Positions 28,501 through 37,548 of a stretch of 64,000 nucleotides of DNA are shown piece after piece. Numbering within the stretch: position 1 is the first letter of the stretch; the number at the start of each line of letters is the position of its first letter. The DNA lies in assembly GCA_937873515.1 (NCBI GenBank), contig CALMYB010000010.1, positions 478,286-542,285 of the forward strand, written 5' to 3'. A model generated the notes under the pieces. It was not told the origin of the DNA. It ran no database searches and saw nothing but the letters and a program-made list of their open reading frames with translations. The translations under genes were made by a program, and so were the position numbers. Source of the DNA: an uncultured Acidobacteriota bacterium (GTDB taxonomy: Bacteria > Acidobacteriota > Blastocatellia > Pyrinomonadales > Pyrinomonadaceae).

Positions 28501-31500
28501 CTTTCATCAACCGAATCGTACTGCTCGATCAAGCCGCGTACATGAACAGCAAGCTTGCCCGCCTCCTCGTGAAGTTCCTGGCGATTTGAAAGCAAGTCGA
28601 TCACAGTTATCATGGAGGAAACGGGGGCGTTGTCGTATAAGAGCTCAACAAATTCCTTGACAGCCGAAGCACCAAGGTCAGGACGCGACCAAAGGGCGAA
28701 TCTCAACATCCTCCGCCCTATTTCGTCAAAGAACCAATTACTTTGGCGGAGATCCGCATAGCCCTCCTTCATCACCCTGAACTCGGACCACAATCGAGTT
28801 GCTTCGCGAAAGCTATCGTCGGCGGTTCCTGTTCGATCGCCGAGTAGGCGCGCTAAGGCGTTCGTGAGTTGCAGGAGTGGTCGAAGCCGGTATTCGAGGA
28901 GATTGTTGACGTATTGTTTTTGGTCTCTTTTCAAGCGAGTTTTCTCAGTCGATTCGTCGCTCTGAATCGGAACGCTCGCCATCTTTTCCTTTATCGCCTT
29001 TATGAACGCATCGACATCAAGTCCCTTTTCTATCTCTTCGCCGAATACCTTGAGTTCGGCAGGGAGGAGTTCCGCTGGATCCACCGACCTTCGTTCAGCA
29101 GCTGCTCGGATCGCAACGGCAACAAGAAACTGGACTACCTGTTTCTCGGCGGTCCTGTCAGTCACACCATACAGCCCGGGAACAGGAGTATGAACCGAAT
29201 CCATTATCGAACTGGCTTCAGCGGACATACCAAGTGCAAGTGCCATGGTCGCGGATTTGCACATACCGCCGTACATCTCAGGCCCGCTCCGCCGCGAGAG
29301 ATCTCTCGTTCGCACCGGAGGATGTTTAGACGCCGAATTTGCCAAGAGCTGTATATACTCCTGTCGTTGAGCCTCATCCATCGGCCAGAAGGAAAGGCTG
29401 CCGGCTAGCATGATGGGCTCAGATTCCACCTCGCTCAGCAAGCTTTTGATGCGGTCCGGCGGAATCGCCCCCGACTGTTCAGCCTGCTGTAAATACCGGA
29501 ACACTACCCGCAACAACCCGAATCCATAATCGTCGTTCCAAGATTCTAAATAACTAATTGCCTTCTTCGCTCGGCCCTGAGCGATGAGTCCAAACGCGAC
29601 CGAGGCATTGTCGAGATCCTCCGGACCCTGCCGATCGAACCGATAGTCGTCCTTCTGCTCATAAAAGTGCGCGATCCATTCATAGGCCTGCAATATGTAT
29701 CGCATTGCATCGCTCAGATCGCCGGCAAGAAGATGAGCTATTGCTATTCGTGAAAAGCGCGTGCCGGCCCAGGAGGTTCGTGTCTCGAAGAGCCGTCTTA
29801 GGGCATCAACGTCGTTCGATGCGATGACTAGATCCGGATTATCTAACAGATATTTCGCACCCCGCTCGTTGACGGCAGCAAGCGTCGAAAGCTCAACGAG
29901 CAAATGGACCAGTTGGTCAAAATTCTCTTCGCTTGTCGCATGCCGGACGGCTGCTTTAAGGCGTTCGTAGCGGATCTTCTGTCGCCCGACTTTACTGATG
30001 ACGGAGGCAGGAAAGCGTTCGTCGAAGGCAAGAGAAAAGAGACTTTTGCCATCCTTCAATGTGCTTAGTAGTCCGGGAAGCGCCGATGCCGCGTAAACCG
30101 AATACTCCTGCCTCTTCTCTAGGTTCTTAGCGAGGGCTTGAAGGGTTGATTGGTCGGCAGCATAGGCCGACCTAACGAACGTTTCAGTTGGCTCATCTCG
30201 AAATGTCAGGCCGTGGCGGGTGTGCTCCAAGAGCGGAAACAGATCTGAAGCAAAACTATTCGCCGCGCTCAGATCAAGGGCGTGAGCATCTGCATACTCC
30301 TCAAGAGGAACCGGTGGCGGGAGAACGGCGAGACCAGCAAGGAAGGCGTTTATCTGCGAGCTCTTGAAGCCGTGTCGGATTGCATCTTTCAACGCACTCG
30401 AGATGCGCTCCTCAATCAAATCATCCAACTCTACAACCTTGTCGATCTCAGAGGGCTCGAGAAGTCCGCGTTCGCCGAGTGCCAGATGTTCGAGGATCCG
30501 TGGATTTCCTCTTGAGCGCGCAAAAGCGACTCGCGTCTGCGTGTCAGTAACATTCGGAACTCGCTCTGAGAGATAAGTCCGCGTCTCGTCAAAGCTGAAC
30601 GGCTTCAGCTCGAACTCTTCACACGAATCGGAAGGAAGACCGCCTCGCGAGATATTGCGTCTGTACGAGCGACAAGTAAGCACAAGCTGTAATCCCGGAA
30701 TCGCGCCCGTGTAGAAGAGGCTTTCAAGCAACAAACTTGGGAATGTAGCTTCTTCTTTATCATTCGCGTGTTCGGCGGCGTTATCCACCGCGTCGAGAAA
30801 TAGTATTACCTGAGCGGTTGGGTTTAGTCTCCGAAGAGTATCCACTGCCTGACCGACCCGGTTGCGAAAGGATCTGATCAGATCGTCTTGTTCGCCACTC
30901 ATCGGCAAAAGAGGATCACAAAGCCCAGCGACAGCAAGTTTGTTGACGATGTGTATCAGCCCACGTTTGGGAAGGTGCCGTCCATCGTCGGGAGAGCGAT
31001 ATGAGCCACCCCCAAAACAATCGAACAAAATGGTCTTGTGTTCTGTCCCCACGAGCTTCGATAGGCTTTGAAGGAAAACTGTCTTTCCGCAACCCCCATC
31101 TGCATGTATGAGTAGTGGCTTAGTCAACTGTGGTATCCGCGACGCGAGATCCTCCAACTGCTCGCGAGCCACCACCTTTCCGACATCTGGAAAACTTGAG
31201 GGACATGGAAAGAGATCATCCGGATCTTGAATATCGAGAGCGTCTAGCACATCGGTCCTGGTAATGACATTATTTCGTGCCCCCGCGCCTCCGGCTTTGT
31301 CCCGGAGCATCTGCTTCATGTTAGCCAGCCGGACTCGCGCCATGGCGTCGGGAGCGGCGGACCAATCGGCGATTTGACGGGCAAGGCCAATTTTGCGCTC
31401 CCGAAGATTTCCGACATCGCCGACGATGTGTATTTTTGAGGCAAAATCCCCTAACTCTTTTCCAGTAAATCCGCAAGCAGCAGCAAACTGCGTGGCCTGT

Positions 31501-31985
31501 TGCTTTGCTGTTCCTCTTAGTCGCTCGCCGCTCGCGACCGCCTCAATAGCGAGAATCAGGTCGTTGAATATCGGTCTGTTGGTGATCAGTTCGAAAGTAA
31601 GCTTCTGCTCAACCAAGGCGGGCGAGTGCACCTGCTTGTGATCCCGGTATGCGGCAGCAAACTTAATGATAGTTTTACGAAAGTCAGCCGCTCGAAAAGG
31701 CTTGTTTGCGGAACTTATTGAATACTTCAGTTGTACAACCACAACCGACCGTGAGTCTTCGAAGGTTGGAGTCGATCCGAAGTACATAACTACATCGGCA
31801 ATTTCTACGCTTTCTGCGGAAAGTTTGCGGTGATCTGTAGAGGCAAACCCTTCGATGGCGATTCCGACAAGATCCTCCGAAGGCATTAGCAAACCGAGAG
31901 CTTGCCGCGCGGCCCATGCCTCATGAAATTCATGACCATCGCGTGATGACCTTACAGTATCTGTTCGGGTGCGGTCGGTTCTCAT
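25548..31985 (-). CDS. Giant Avs-like STAND NTPase with N-terminal PD-(D/E)xK nuclease domain
   Basis: An intact 2145-residue protein. Residues ~15-120 look like a Cap4/DUF4297-type nuclease: FHEAWAARQAL, VEIADVVMYF (Asp near 64) and SVVVVQLKYS (Q-x-K near 85-87). A STAND NTPase follows with P-loop HADGGCGKT (about 294-302), Walker B VILFLDAVD (about 394-402) and a TCRS sensor. The remaining ~1500 residues are helical-repeat sequence, the usual target-sensing part of Avs proteins, which recognise phage proteins and then activate the effector. ATG 31985 is used; no strong ribosome site is seen. Assignment is by architecture. Confidence 0.78.
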   Translation of the reverse strand: MRTDRTRTDTVRSSRDGHEFHEAWAARQALGLLMPSEDLVGIAIEGFASTDHRKLSAESVEIADVVMYFGSTPTFEDSRSVVVVQLKYSISSANKPFRAADFRKTIIKFAAAYRDHKQVHSPALVEQKLTFELITNRPIFNDLILAIEAVASGERLRGTAKQQATQFAAACGFTGKELGDFASKIHIVGDVGNLRERKIGLARQIADWSAAPDAMARVRLANMKQMLRDKAGGAGARNNVITRTDVLDALDIQDPDDLFPCPSSFPDVGKVVAREQLEDLASRIPQLTKPLLIHADGGCGKTVFLQSLSKLVGTEHKTILFDCFGGGSYRSPDDGRHLPKRGLIHIVNKLAVAGLCDPLLPMSGEQDDLIRSFRNRVGQAVDTLRRLNPTAQVILFLDAVDNAAEHANDKEEATFPSLLLESLFYTGAIPGLQLVLTCRSYRRNISRGGLPSDSCEEFELKPFSFDETRTYLSERVPNVTDTQTRVAFARSRGNPRILEHLALGERGLLEPSEIDKVVELDDLIEERISSALKDAIRHGFKSSQINAFLAGLAVLPPPVPLEEYADAHALDLSAANSFASDLFPLLEHTRHGLTFRDEPTETFVRSAYAADQSTLQALAKNLEKRQEYSVYAASALPGLLSTLKDGKSLFSLAFDERFPASVISKVGRQKIRYERLKAAVRHATSEENFDQLVHLLVELSTLAAVNERGAKYLLDNPDLVIASNDVDALRRLFETRTSWAGTRFSRIAIAHLLAGDLSDAMRYILQAYEWIAHFYEQKDDYRFDRQGPEDLDNASVAFGLIAQGRAKKAISYLESWNDDYGFGLLRVVFRYLQQAEQSGAIPPDRIKSLLSEVESEPIMLAGSLSFWPMDEAQRQEYIQLLANSASKHPPVRTRDLSRRSGPEMYGGMCKSATMALALGMSAEASSIMDSVHTPVPGLYGVTDRTAEKQVVQFLVAVAIRAAAERRSVDPAELLPAELKVFGEEIEKGLDVDAFIKAIKEKMASVPIQSDESTEKTRLKRDQKQYVNNLLEYRLRPLLQLTNALARLLGDRTGTADDSFREATRLWSEFRVMKEGYADLRQSNWFFDEIGRRMLRFALWSRPDLGASAVKEFVELLYDNAPVSSMITVIDLLSNRQELHEEAGKLAVHVRGLIEQYDSVDERASDFAKLSRAILFASPDEAIAYFRIGLDQMDAIGSGDYRLTTELLNFASKLREEELDDADVQALSNICELNLYDQDKFPWLDFAQGMSRAAGLRIFGKLARWDDREKAELSFSFLPVLTSLLDADKIDPDIALGILRLAKSVELIVSGTGEMASVIEQKRFGNSKELITELIQQFLLNHPGVYMRKTVPVLQEVAERELGAESEISKYLSLALPRFLDLQEQANELRDGSGKNRHNDDTVTDAKLRGIAKSIDPTDSTSISKVVNSLSEWDIDYYEWKPLFDLIRSRIEYKDRPEYLLIIAESETLPFYRKVEELQRCKAEWTTSSSALNPVFRKLGEGLLRAHSMDLLFDDSFSNSSLRDIAAISETPEPILALKIAGIYAGHDLHVAAAVWMNLAAIICSRSKPGEGQKALKRLLNSDAAKLLSIVEDGEWREELRLEASQTEVAAGLVWRSLGSPRAEQRWRAAHSLRTFARFGRWEIIESLLGRFSTTIGGAFQAPELPFYFLHARLWLLIALARLAIDYPTQVGKHAEFLTGLVFDSSIPHVLFRHFSAEALLACFRGGGLVLTEDQINSLKNVNRSPFDPKESEPTYSGYYSGRPKSSPKPDNPFRLEHDFEKTDAAALSRIFDRSHWEIVDAVSSWVRRFDADVSDMYESGGRTRPSERSGVPSEAHHVYGYQLGWHALLLVAGDSILKYPVLKPHYLDDENPLDEWVGRMTLTRNDGLWLSDGTDWPPVDSQFNLLEPGSAITGDKRKLLELLKIDGTIGNELTISGAWHSADGVAINISSALVDSTRAARAAGKLAREDPFQAWLPEFEQYEGGDEYSHNGKGFHTPWIVGPHVQPRLDGFDLLASRRAMARERLADRVNTLLSLATSDPFQREWLDPSGRTVVRSEAWRREPTYEDREATHGNRLVCLSEEIKSVLADTNSDLVILLVLRRYERGYSGNPSRWWHTTAVVQIKESLDFKFYKGHVNELHTSEY

Positions 31986-32189
31986 CAACCATTAATGATA
32001 CGACAAAGTTCATCGTCCGTCTGATACTCGAAACTTATTGAAATGCGATGCTGACTCCAGACGGCTATCTCTAAAGAATTCTGATGAAACTGGCCGATTA
32101 TTGCTCCATGGTGCATAAATTAGCCGGCCGCCGAGAGTGCCTCTACGCCCCGCGTTGGCCTTTCAGTGCTTTTCCAGACCTCTCGGAGG

Positions 32190-32205
32190 CGGCACGACTC
32201 TTGCG
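32190..32205 (+). promoter_or_regulatory. Sigma-54-type promoter upstream of the excisionase-like gene
   Basis: CGGCACG, four bases, TTGC fits the -24/-12 consensus, with GG at 32191-32192 and GC at 32203-32204 exactly 10 bases apart. Transcription would start near 32216, about 60 bases before the gene at 32279. No activator site is evident, and chance occurrence cannot be excluded. Confidence 0.45.
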
Positions 32206-32278
32206 GTAGCACTTCGAGCGTATTTCTGTTTTTCGAATTGAAGCGAGGTACTTTGGAATTTATACGAGAGGGATGTTT

Positions 32279-32497
32279 ATGAAAGACGACATGACGATGA
32301 GGGACAAACTTGCGTATTCGATCGAGGAATTGGCGGAGCTAACAACGCTTTCAGTCCCCAAGATCCGGAAGGATATTCGAAACGGAAAACTTGAAAGCAA
32401 AAAGAAGGGCACGCGCCGGATCATCCTCCGGGATGAGGCAATACGCTATCTATCCACAGATGACGGCCCAACTACTGCGGTGGTGGCTGTGGCTTAG
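32279..32497 (+). CDS. Excisionase-like helix-turn-helix protein (HTH_17/MerR-type)
   Basis: A 72-residue protein whose core AYSIEELAELTTLSVPKIRK followed by NGKLESKKKGTRRIIL and DEAIRYL is the standard winged HTH of excisionases and related small DNA-binding proteins. ATG 32279 is chosen because GAGAGGG lies six bases upstream; the ATG at 32273 overlaps that site. It sits about 220 bases from the tRNA-fragment attachment site, the position expected for a directionality factor, but no integrase gene is in the window. Confidence 0.78.
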   Translation: MKDDMTMRDKLAYSIEELAELTTLSVPKIRKDIRNGKLESKKKGTRRIILRDEAIRYLSTDDGPTTAVVAVA

Positions 32498-32716
32498 CAA
32501 ACGGGGTATGATCGTTACCGGGAATCCGAGCTTGTGACGAAGGGAGACTGGAAGCCAAATCTAATAATGCGAAAACCGGCAAAGGTGAATGTAGTGGATT
32601 TTGTAACAACCCCCTGCAGTTCTGGGGTGATACTGGCTGACCCGAAAATCGCGGAAACGCAGTAAAAATGGGCCTGTGACGCTCAGTGGCATTCAGTGAA
32701 AATTGCCCAAAACTTA

Positions 32717-32763
<47 letters not shown>

Positions 32764-33000
32764 ATAACCTCAATAGATACAGACACTTCCAAGCAGCAGT
32801 GAAGGCACTTTCACCTGACTGCATTCCCTGTTTGACCAAATATTGGACTATCGATGGTGATCTTCCGTCGAGACTTAGCTGACCGCAACATTGAAGACAC
32901 GGAATCGCGGAACCTCAGCCAAGCTCCCCATCCGTATCCAAGGCCGGTCTATGAAAGCTCAATTTCATCTACGTGTAGCAGCCCGCAACTTGACTAGGCG

Positions 33001-33120
33001 ACAGGCACTGCAAAAGTTCGCATTGAGGTCGGCAATAAGGGCGCAATTGTCACGACAGGCAGCTTTCTGCTCAGGGCAGAATGGCTAAAGACCCGGCAAG
33101 GTCATCCAGATCATCATTGA
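33001..33120 (+). pseudogene. Possible C-terminal remnant of an RND efflux periplasmic adaptor
   Basis: A 39-codon open stretch reads TAKVRIEVGNKGAIVTTGSF followed by LLRAEWLKTR and a stop. This resembles the end of HlyD/CusB-type membrane fusion proteins. An in-frame TAG lies two codons upstream of it and no start exists, so it is a fragment at best. The remaining bases between 32762 and 33161 show no gene. Confidence 0.35.
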
Positions 33121-33161
33121 CGGGACGCTGCAAGTTGCAAATTTGCTCTGAGCCGGAAGCG

Positions 33162-33731
33162 TTAAACCACTCGAATGAACCTCTTAAGATCTTCCCCTTG
33201 CAGGACATAAACTAGTTCGCGCCCGTCGACGGGATCTTCACGCTCGCCGATCTGTTGAAACCCGATCTTGCGCGCAAGGCGATGAGAGATCTCATTGTCC
33301 GAGGCAATTGAAACGACAAACGACCGAATGTCATAGTTGGAAATTGCCCAGTCAATGAGCAGATAGATCGCCTGCGAGGCATAGCCTTGTCGCCGATACT
33401 TTTTGAAGATCGCGTAGCCGAACTCGACGCCGCCCGGTACAAGTCCATCCAGATATGCCGCACCTGGACGCGAATGAAACCCGATGTATCCAAGCATCGT
33501 GGCGGATGGGCAATGGACCACGGCGCGCAACGACCAAGGAATATAAAGCGGGGCGGCTTCCCGATCCTCGATCCTCATTTTTATTAGGTCCGTCTCCTCA
33601 AACCATTCGCTCGGAATCGTCCAGCCATGCAAGCTTTTCGCCCTTCCAACATCACCGTTCACGGATGCATCGAGAAATTCCCCGCTCAGCGGGATCAAAG
33701 CTAGTCGTCCCAATGGACTCTCATCCTTCAT
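33162..33731 (-). CDS. GNAT-family N-acetyltransferase (RimJ/RimL type)
   Basis: A ~189-residue protein with acetyl-CoA-binding motif A in YRRQGYASQAIYLLIDWAI and a C-terminal KIGFQQIGE strand-turn typical of RimJ/RimL-like GNAT enzymes. The substrate is unknown. ATG 33731 (MKDESPLGR) is used; the frame is open further upstream only to a TTG. It is the first complete gene on the chromosome side of the element boundary. Confidence 0.85.
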   Translation of the reverse strand: MKDESPLGRLALIPLSGEFLDASVNGDVGRAKSLHGWTIPSEWFEETDLIKMRIEDREAAPLYIPWSLRAVVHCPSATMLGYIGFHSRPGAAYLDGLVPGGVEFGYAIFKKYRRQGYASQAIYLLIDWAISNYDIRSFVVSIASDNEISHRLARKIGFQQIGEREDPVDGRELVYVLQGEDLKRFIRVV

Positions 33732-33911
33732 TTTCGACAACGCTTCAGCCTCCGCGCTTTCCGGCCTCGATCGCAATTATGTCGTGATAATCCATAGAGG
33801 TGATGATACGTCTTTTTGCCAATTGCGGGCAACCTTTTCCTACAATGGCCGTTCCGTATCGGGTGGTTTACCGAGGGAACTGCCGCATTTTCGCACCCAT
33901 GGACAGCAACC

Positions 33912-35849
33912 CTACGACTCTGGCAGGAGCACGGCCAGGCAAGCAAGCAGTTTCTTGGCAGTGAATGGTTTTGTCAGAAACGCATCGACGCCCGCCGCTT
34001 CAAGCTGCGAGATTTGTGATGAACTGAGAAGTCCGCTCATCGCGATGATCTTGGTCGCTGGTGCGATCTTGCGGATCGCTCGTGAAAGTACCACACCATC
34101 TAGCAGCGGCATCGATGCATCAGTGATAACGGCGGCGATCTCGTCCTTGTGATCGGCGAAGGTCGCCAAACCATCGGCACCATCCGGAGCCTCCAACGTC
34201 CGATAGCCCGCCTTCTCGAGTGCGGCGCGTATTATCTCGCGAACATCGGCTTCGTCATCGACGATCAATATCAGCCGGCCATCGCCATCTGAAGAAGTGT
34301 GTCCTTCGTCGGATACGGCTGAAGGCTCCTGCAAGGCGATCGCAGGAAGGAAGATCGAGAATTTCGTCCCTCGGCCTACCGAACTCTTTACACTGAGGAT
34401 GCCGCCGTGCCCTTCTACTATATTGAGTACGGTAGAGAGTCCGAGTCCCGTTCCTTTTCCGATCTCTTTTGTTGTGAAGAACGGGTCAAAGATCCGTTCG
34501 ATCGTCTCGTTCGACATTCCGTGGCCGGTATCTTCCACCTCGACCAGGATGTAACGCCCCGGAACGATCTCCGGATTCATATGGTGATAGCCGTCGTCGA
34601 TCATTTCGTTCGTGAGCGAGATCGCCAGGGTGCCTCCGTCCGGCATTGCGTCGCTGGCATTCAGACACAAATTCATCAGCACCTGATGCATCTGTGTCGG
34701 ATCAGCCTTAATCATCCACAGATCCGGTGCGACCTGCTGCTTCAGCACGATCGATTTCGGCAGCGTCTCGCGGAGCACCTGAATAAGCTCCTTCGCGACG
34801 TGGCGAAGCTGCATCGGCACGACATTTCCTTCGCTGCCGCGGGCGAACGTGAGGACCTGTCTAACGAGGTCGGCTGCCCTTTCCGCGTTGTCGCGGATCA
34901 ATGCGAGCCATTTTCGGCCCTCACCGCTTAACGGTTCACTTCCTTCGAGCATCTCGACGCCCATCAGCACCGGGGAAAGCGTGTTGTTGAGGTCGTGCGC
35001 AATGCCGCCGGCAAGTGTGCCGATCGACTCCATTCTTTGTACACGCAGCAGATGATCCTCGGCCTGTTTTTGCTGTGAGATGTCGGTCTGAGTGATAAGA
35101 ATGTAATCCGGCTGTCCAAGTTCGTTTCTGACCAGCGTCCAGCGGGCATCGATCGTAAGCTGCCGGCCGTCCTTCGCCTTTCTCTTGGCGACGTGGTTCA
35201 GTTTTTCGAGAGGTTCAAATTCTGCACGTATGGTCTCGAGCTCTTGGACGTTCCCGCCAAGAAGCACGTCCACTATGCTTCGCCCAAGCACCTCTTCGAC
35301 GCTCAAGCCGTAGATCTTCTCTGCTCCCCGATTCCAGAATAGAATGTCGTAGTTCAGGTCGCATACGATGACGGCATCACGCGTCTTATCGAGAAGTTCG
35401 GCTTGCTGGCGGATGCGGTGTTCAGCGAGCTTTCGTTCCGTAACGTCAAAACGGATCGCAATATACCGATACGGCTTCCCGCCGTCATCAAGGAATGGCA
35501 CGATCGTGGTATCAACCCAATAATGGTCGCCGTCCTTGGTCCGGTTGCGAAGTTCCCCGTGCCAGGTTCGGCCGTTGGCTATCGTTACCCATATTTTCCG
35601 GATGAAATCTTTAGAATGATAGCCTGAGTTTATGATGCGATGATCCTGGCCAATGAGTTCTTCACGAGAGTATCTTGAGATCTCACAAAACTTGTCATTT
35701 ACGAATGTGATGATCCCGCGTTGATCGGTGATCGCAATGATCGCGGCCTCGTCCAACGCGAACTTAAGATCTGCGAGTTCCTTGGACGTCGCCTTTAGGC
35801 TTCGTTTTGGAAGATCGCGTGTATCGACTGGATTCTGATCATTCGCCAT
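33912..35849 (-). CDS. Hybrid sensor histidine kinase with two PAS domains and receiver
   Basis: A 645-residue soluble kinase: PAS1 (about 30-140), PAS2 (about 150-262), HisKA with phospho-acceptor in GGIAHDLNN (H285), HATPase with N-box [15 protein letters not shown]1 VEDTGHGM and G2 GKGTGLGL, then a receiver domain (about 525-640) with LIVDDE and acceptor Asp in AVITDAS. It has no membrane segment, so it senses a cytosolic cue, and PAS domains may bind heme or flavin. Its ATG overlaps the regulator stop by 11 bases, so the pair is co-translated. Confidence 0.93.
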   Translation of the reverse strand: MANDQNPVDTRDLPKRSLKATSKELADLKFALDEAAIIAITDQRGIITFVNDKFCEISRYSREELIGQDHRIINSGYHSKDFIRKIWVTIANGRTWHGELRNRTKDGDHYWVDTTIVPFLDDGGKPYRYIAIRFDVTERKLAEHRIRQQAELLDKTRDAVIVCDLNYDILFWNRGAEKIYGLSVEEVLGRSIVDVLLGGNVQELETIRAEFEPLEKLNHVAKRKAKDGRQLTIDARWTLVRNELGQPDYILITQTDISQQKQAEDHLLRVQRMESIGTLAGGIAHDLNNTLSPVLMGVEMLEGSEPLSGEGRKWLALIRDNAERAADLVRQVLTFARGSEGNVVPMQLRHVAKELIQVLRETLPKSIVLKQQVAPDLWMIKADPTQMHQVLMNLCLNASDAMPDGGTLAISLTNEMIDDGYHHMNPEIVPGRYILVEVEDTGHGMSNETIERIFDPFFTTKEIGKGTGLGLSTVLNIVEGHGGILSVKSSVGRGTKFSIFLPAIALQEPSAVSDEGHTSSDGDGRLILIVDDEADVREIIRAALEKAGYRTLEAPDGADGLATFADHKDEIAAVITDASMPLLDGVVLSRAIRKIAPATKIIAMSGLLSSSQISQLEAAGVDAFLTKPFTAKKLLACLAVLLPES

Positions 35850-37245
35850 TTGCCTGGGCCTTTGCCTCGCCCGCATCATCGAGCTTTCTTAAACGGTAAC
35901 GCAGTTGGTCGCGCGTGATGCCAAGCAGACGGGCGGCTCGAGAGAGATTGTGACCAGTTCTTTCGAAAGCCTGTCGGCAAAGCTCGTTCTCTACCTTGTC
36001 GATCTCGATCCCTTCGCGCGGAAGAACTATATTGAAAGTGTCAACGGGAACGGACGCGGACCTCACCATATCCTGCGGCAAGTGAGCGAGGGTAACGATA
36101 GAACTCTCTTCCAGAATGGAAGCCCTCTCGATCACATTTCTCAGTTCTCTCACATTACCCGGCCACGGGTATGCGCAAAAGATATTCGCGACTTCCTTGC
36201 TGAGGCCTTTAAGTTTTTTCCCACGCCTCTTGATATTTGCCTTTTCGATGTAGTGCTGCGCCAGTTGGAGAACATCTGCCGCTCGGTCGCGAAGCGGCGG
36301 AATATCGATCTGTATGACAGAGAGCCTAAAATATAGGTCGAGACGGAAATCACCTTTCTCACCAGCTTTTTTCAGGTCGAGATTTGAAGCTGCGATGATC
36401 CGTACGTCGAGCGGCAGGTCCTTCAAGCCGCCAACGCGCCTAAAGCGTCCTTCTTCCAAAACCCGCAGCAGTTTCGCCTGAAGGCTGAGCTCCATCTCGC
36501 CGATCTCGTCAAGAAATATCGTCCCGCCTTGTGCCTGTTCGAAGAGGCCTTCTTTTGTTTGTTTCGCGTCGGTGAATGCTCCCTTCTCGTAGCCAAAAAG
36601 CTCAGACTCGATCAGAGTCGCGGGAAGGGTGGCGCAATTGATCGCAAGGTACGGTGCATTTGCCCGATACGAGGCGTAATGTATCGCCCTTGCAAAAAGA
36701 TCTTTGCCCGTGCCGGTCTCGCCTTGAAGCAAGATAGATGCTACATCCGAGTCCGCGACCTTTCTTGCCAGGTCGATCGCATACCGCATCGCCGGCGAAT
36801 CACCCAAGATCTGCTCGAATGTGAACGAGCTCGATCGTTCTCTGCGCGTTCTTTTAACTTCGCGGCGAAGTTCACGCGTTTCCAGTGCATTCTTTAGAGT
36901 CAAACGAAGCTCTTCAAGCCGAACCGGCTTGCCGATAAAATCGTGAGCTCCCGAGCGGAAGGCCGTGAGCACGTTCGGCATACCGACATTTCCGGTGATC
37001 ATTATGACGATCGTGTCAACGCTCTCAGCCTTGATATTTTCGAGAAGGTCGAGGCCGCTTCCATCAGGCAGGTCGATGTCAAGCAGCGCCGCCGCTGGCG
37101 GATCTTCTTCCAGCCGTTCTCTCGCTTCAGAGACAGTACCGGCAGACCTCGCATCATAATCCCACGACTGCAACGCATCCGTCAGTGCAAAACGGATCGA
37201 AGCGTCGTCATCGACGATCAGGATCGTAGGCTTACTTTGGTTCAC
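35839..37245 (-). CDS. NtrC-family sigma-54-dependent response regulator
   Basis: A 468-residue activator with receiver (phospho-Asp in LLDIDLP, D56), AAA+ sigma-54 interaction domain with Walker [22 protein letters not shown], Walker [12 protein letters not shown] and the arginine-finger region, and a Fis-type HTH ([20 protein letters not shown]) at the C-terminus. The sigma-54 contact loop reads GAFTDA rather than GAFTGA, a variant seen in some activators. It partners the kinase at 33912. The divergent UspA gene carries a sigma-54 promoter and is a likely target. Confidence 0.94.
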   Translation of the reverse strand: MNQSKPTILIVDDDASIRFALTDALQSWDYDARSAGTVSEARERLEEDPPAAALLDIDLPDGSGLDLLENIKAESVDTIVIMITGNVGMPNVLTAFRSGAHDFIGKPVRLEELRLTLKNALETRELRREVKRTRRERSSSFTFEQILGDSPAMRYAIDLARKVADSDVASILLQGETGTGKDLFARAIHYASYRANAPYLAINCATLPATLIESELFGYEKGAFTDAKQTKEGLFEQAQGGTIFLDEIGEMELSLQAKLLRVLEEGRFRRVGGLKDLPLDVRIIAASNLDLKKAGEKGDFRLDLYFRLSVIQIDIPPLRDRAADVLQLAQHYIEKANIKRRGKKLKGLSKEVANIFCAYPWPGNVRELRNVIERASILEESSIVTLAHLPQDMVRSASVPVDTFNIVLPREGIEIDKVENELCRQAFERTGHNLSRAARLLGITRDQLRYRLRKLDDAGEAKAQANGE

Positions 37246-37391
37246 GTATTTTCATCCCCGCCGGTCGATCATTACGCAGGTCGCCTCGCTCGATCTATTT
37301 TAGCTCAATTTCGAGGTCGAAAACACTTTGGAAGACGCCCTGTTTGCTCGACATCGAGAACGACACCGCGTTCAACTTTCGATGCGTGAGA

Positions 37392-37410
37392 TTCCACACC
37401 GTATGTGGAA
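37392..37410. promoter_or_regulatory. Palindrome likely to be an activator binding site
   Basis: TTCCACA, five bases, TGTGGAA is a perfect 7-bp inverted repeat. It lies about 54 bases upstream of the -24 element of the uspA promoter and about 150 bases from the regulator start, a fitting place for an NtrC-type enhancer site. The protein that binds it is inferred. Confidence 0.55.
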
Positions 37411-37462
37411 AAATTCAAGGTCAACGCGGCATTCAACCGGCGTTCTGCTTGCAAGGCTTGAA

Positions 37463-37478
37463 TGGCACACGCCTTGCG
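37463..37478 (+). promoter_or_regulatory. Sigma-54 promoter of the uspA gene
   Basis: TGGCAC, five bases, TTGC, with GG at 37464-37465 and GC at 37476-37477 in exact -24/-12 spacing. A start near 37489 leaves a leader of about 60 bases before ATG 37549. An adjacent NtrC-type regulator gene supports it. Confidence 0.75.
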
Positions 37479-37548
37479 CCCATCGCAAAGAGAGCGGTCC
37501 GCCCTTCGCCCCGTGCGATCTCCTTAGTGCGGCAGATTCGATGGATTT

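Larger units (their letters stand above)
37246..37548. other. Divergent control region between the regulator and uspA
   Basis: These 303 bases contain the sigma-54 promoter (37463-37478) and the palindrome (37392-37410), listed separately. A 7-bp inverted pair CCGCGTT (37367-37373) and AACGCGG (37423-37429) brackets the palindrome. No gene is evident. Confidence 0.65.

Noticed and set aside
32891..33088. 65-residue basic open frame right of the tRNA fragment
   Set aside because: No ribosome site, and another frame of the same stretch resembles an efflux adaptor end.
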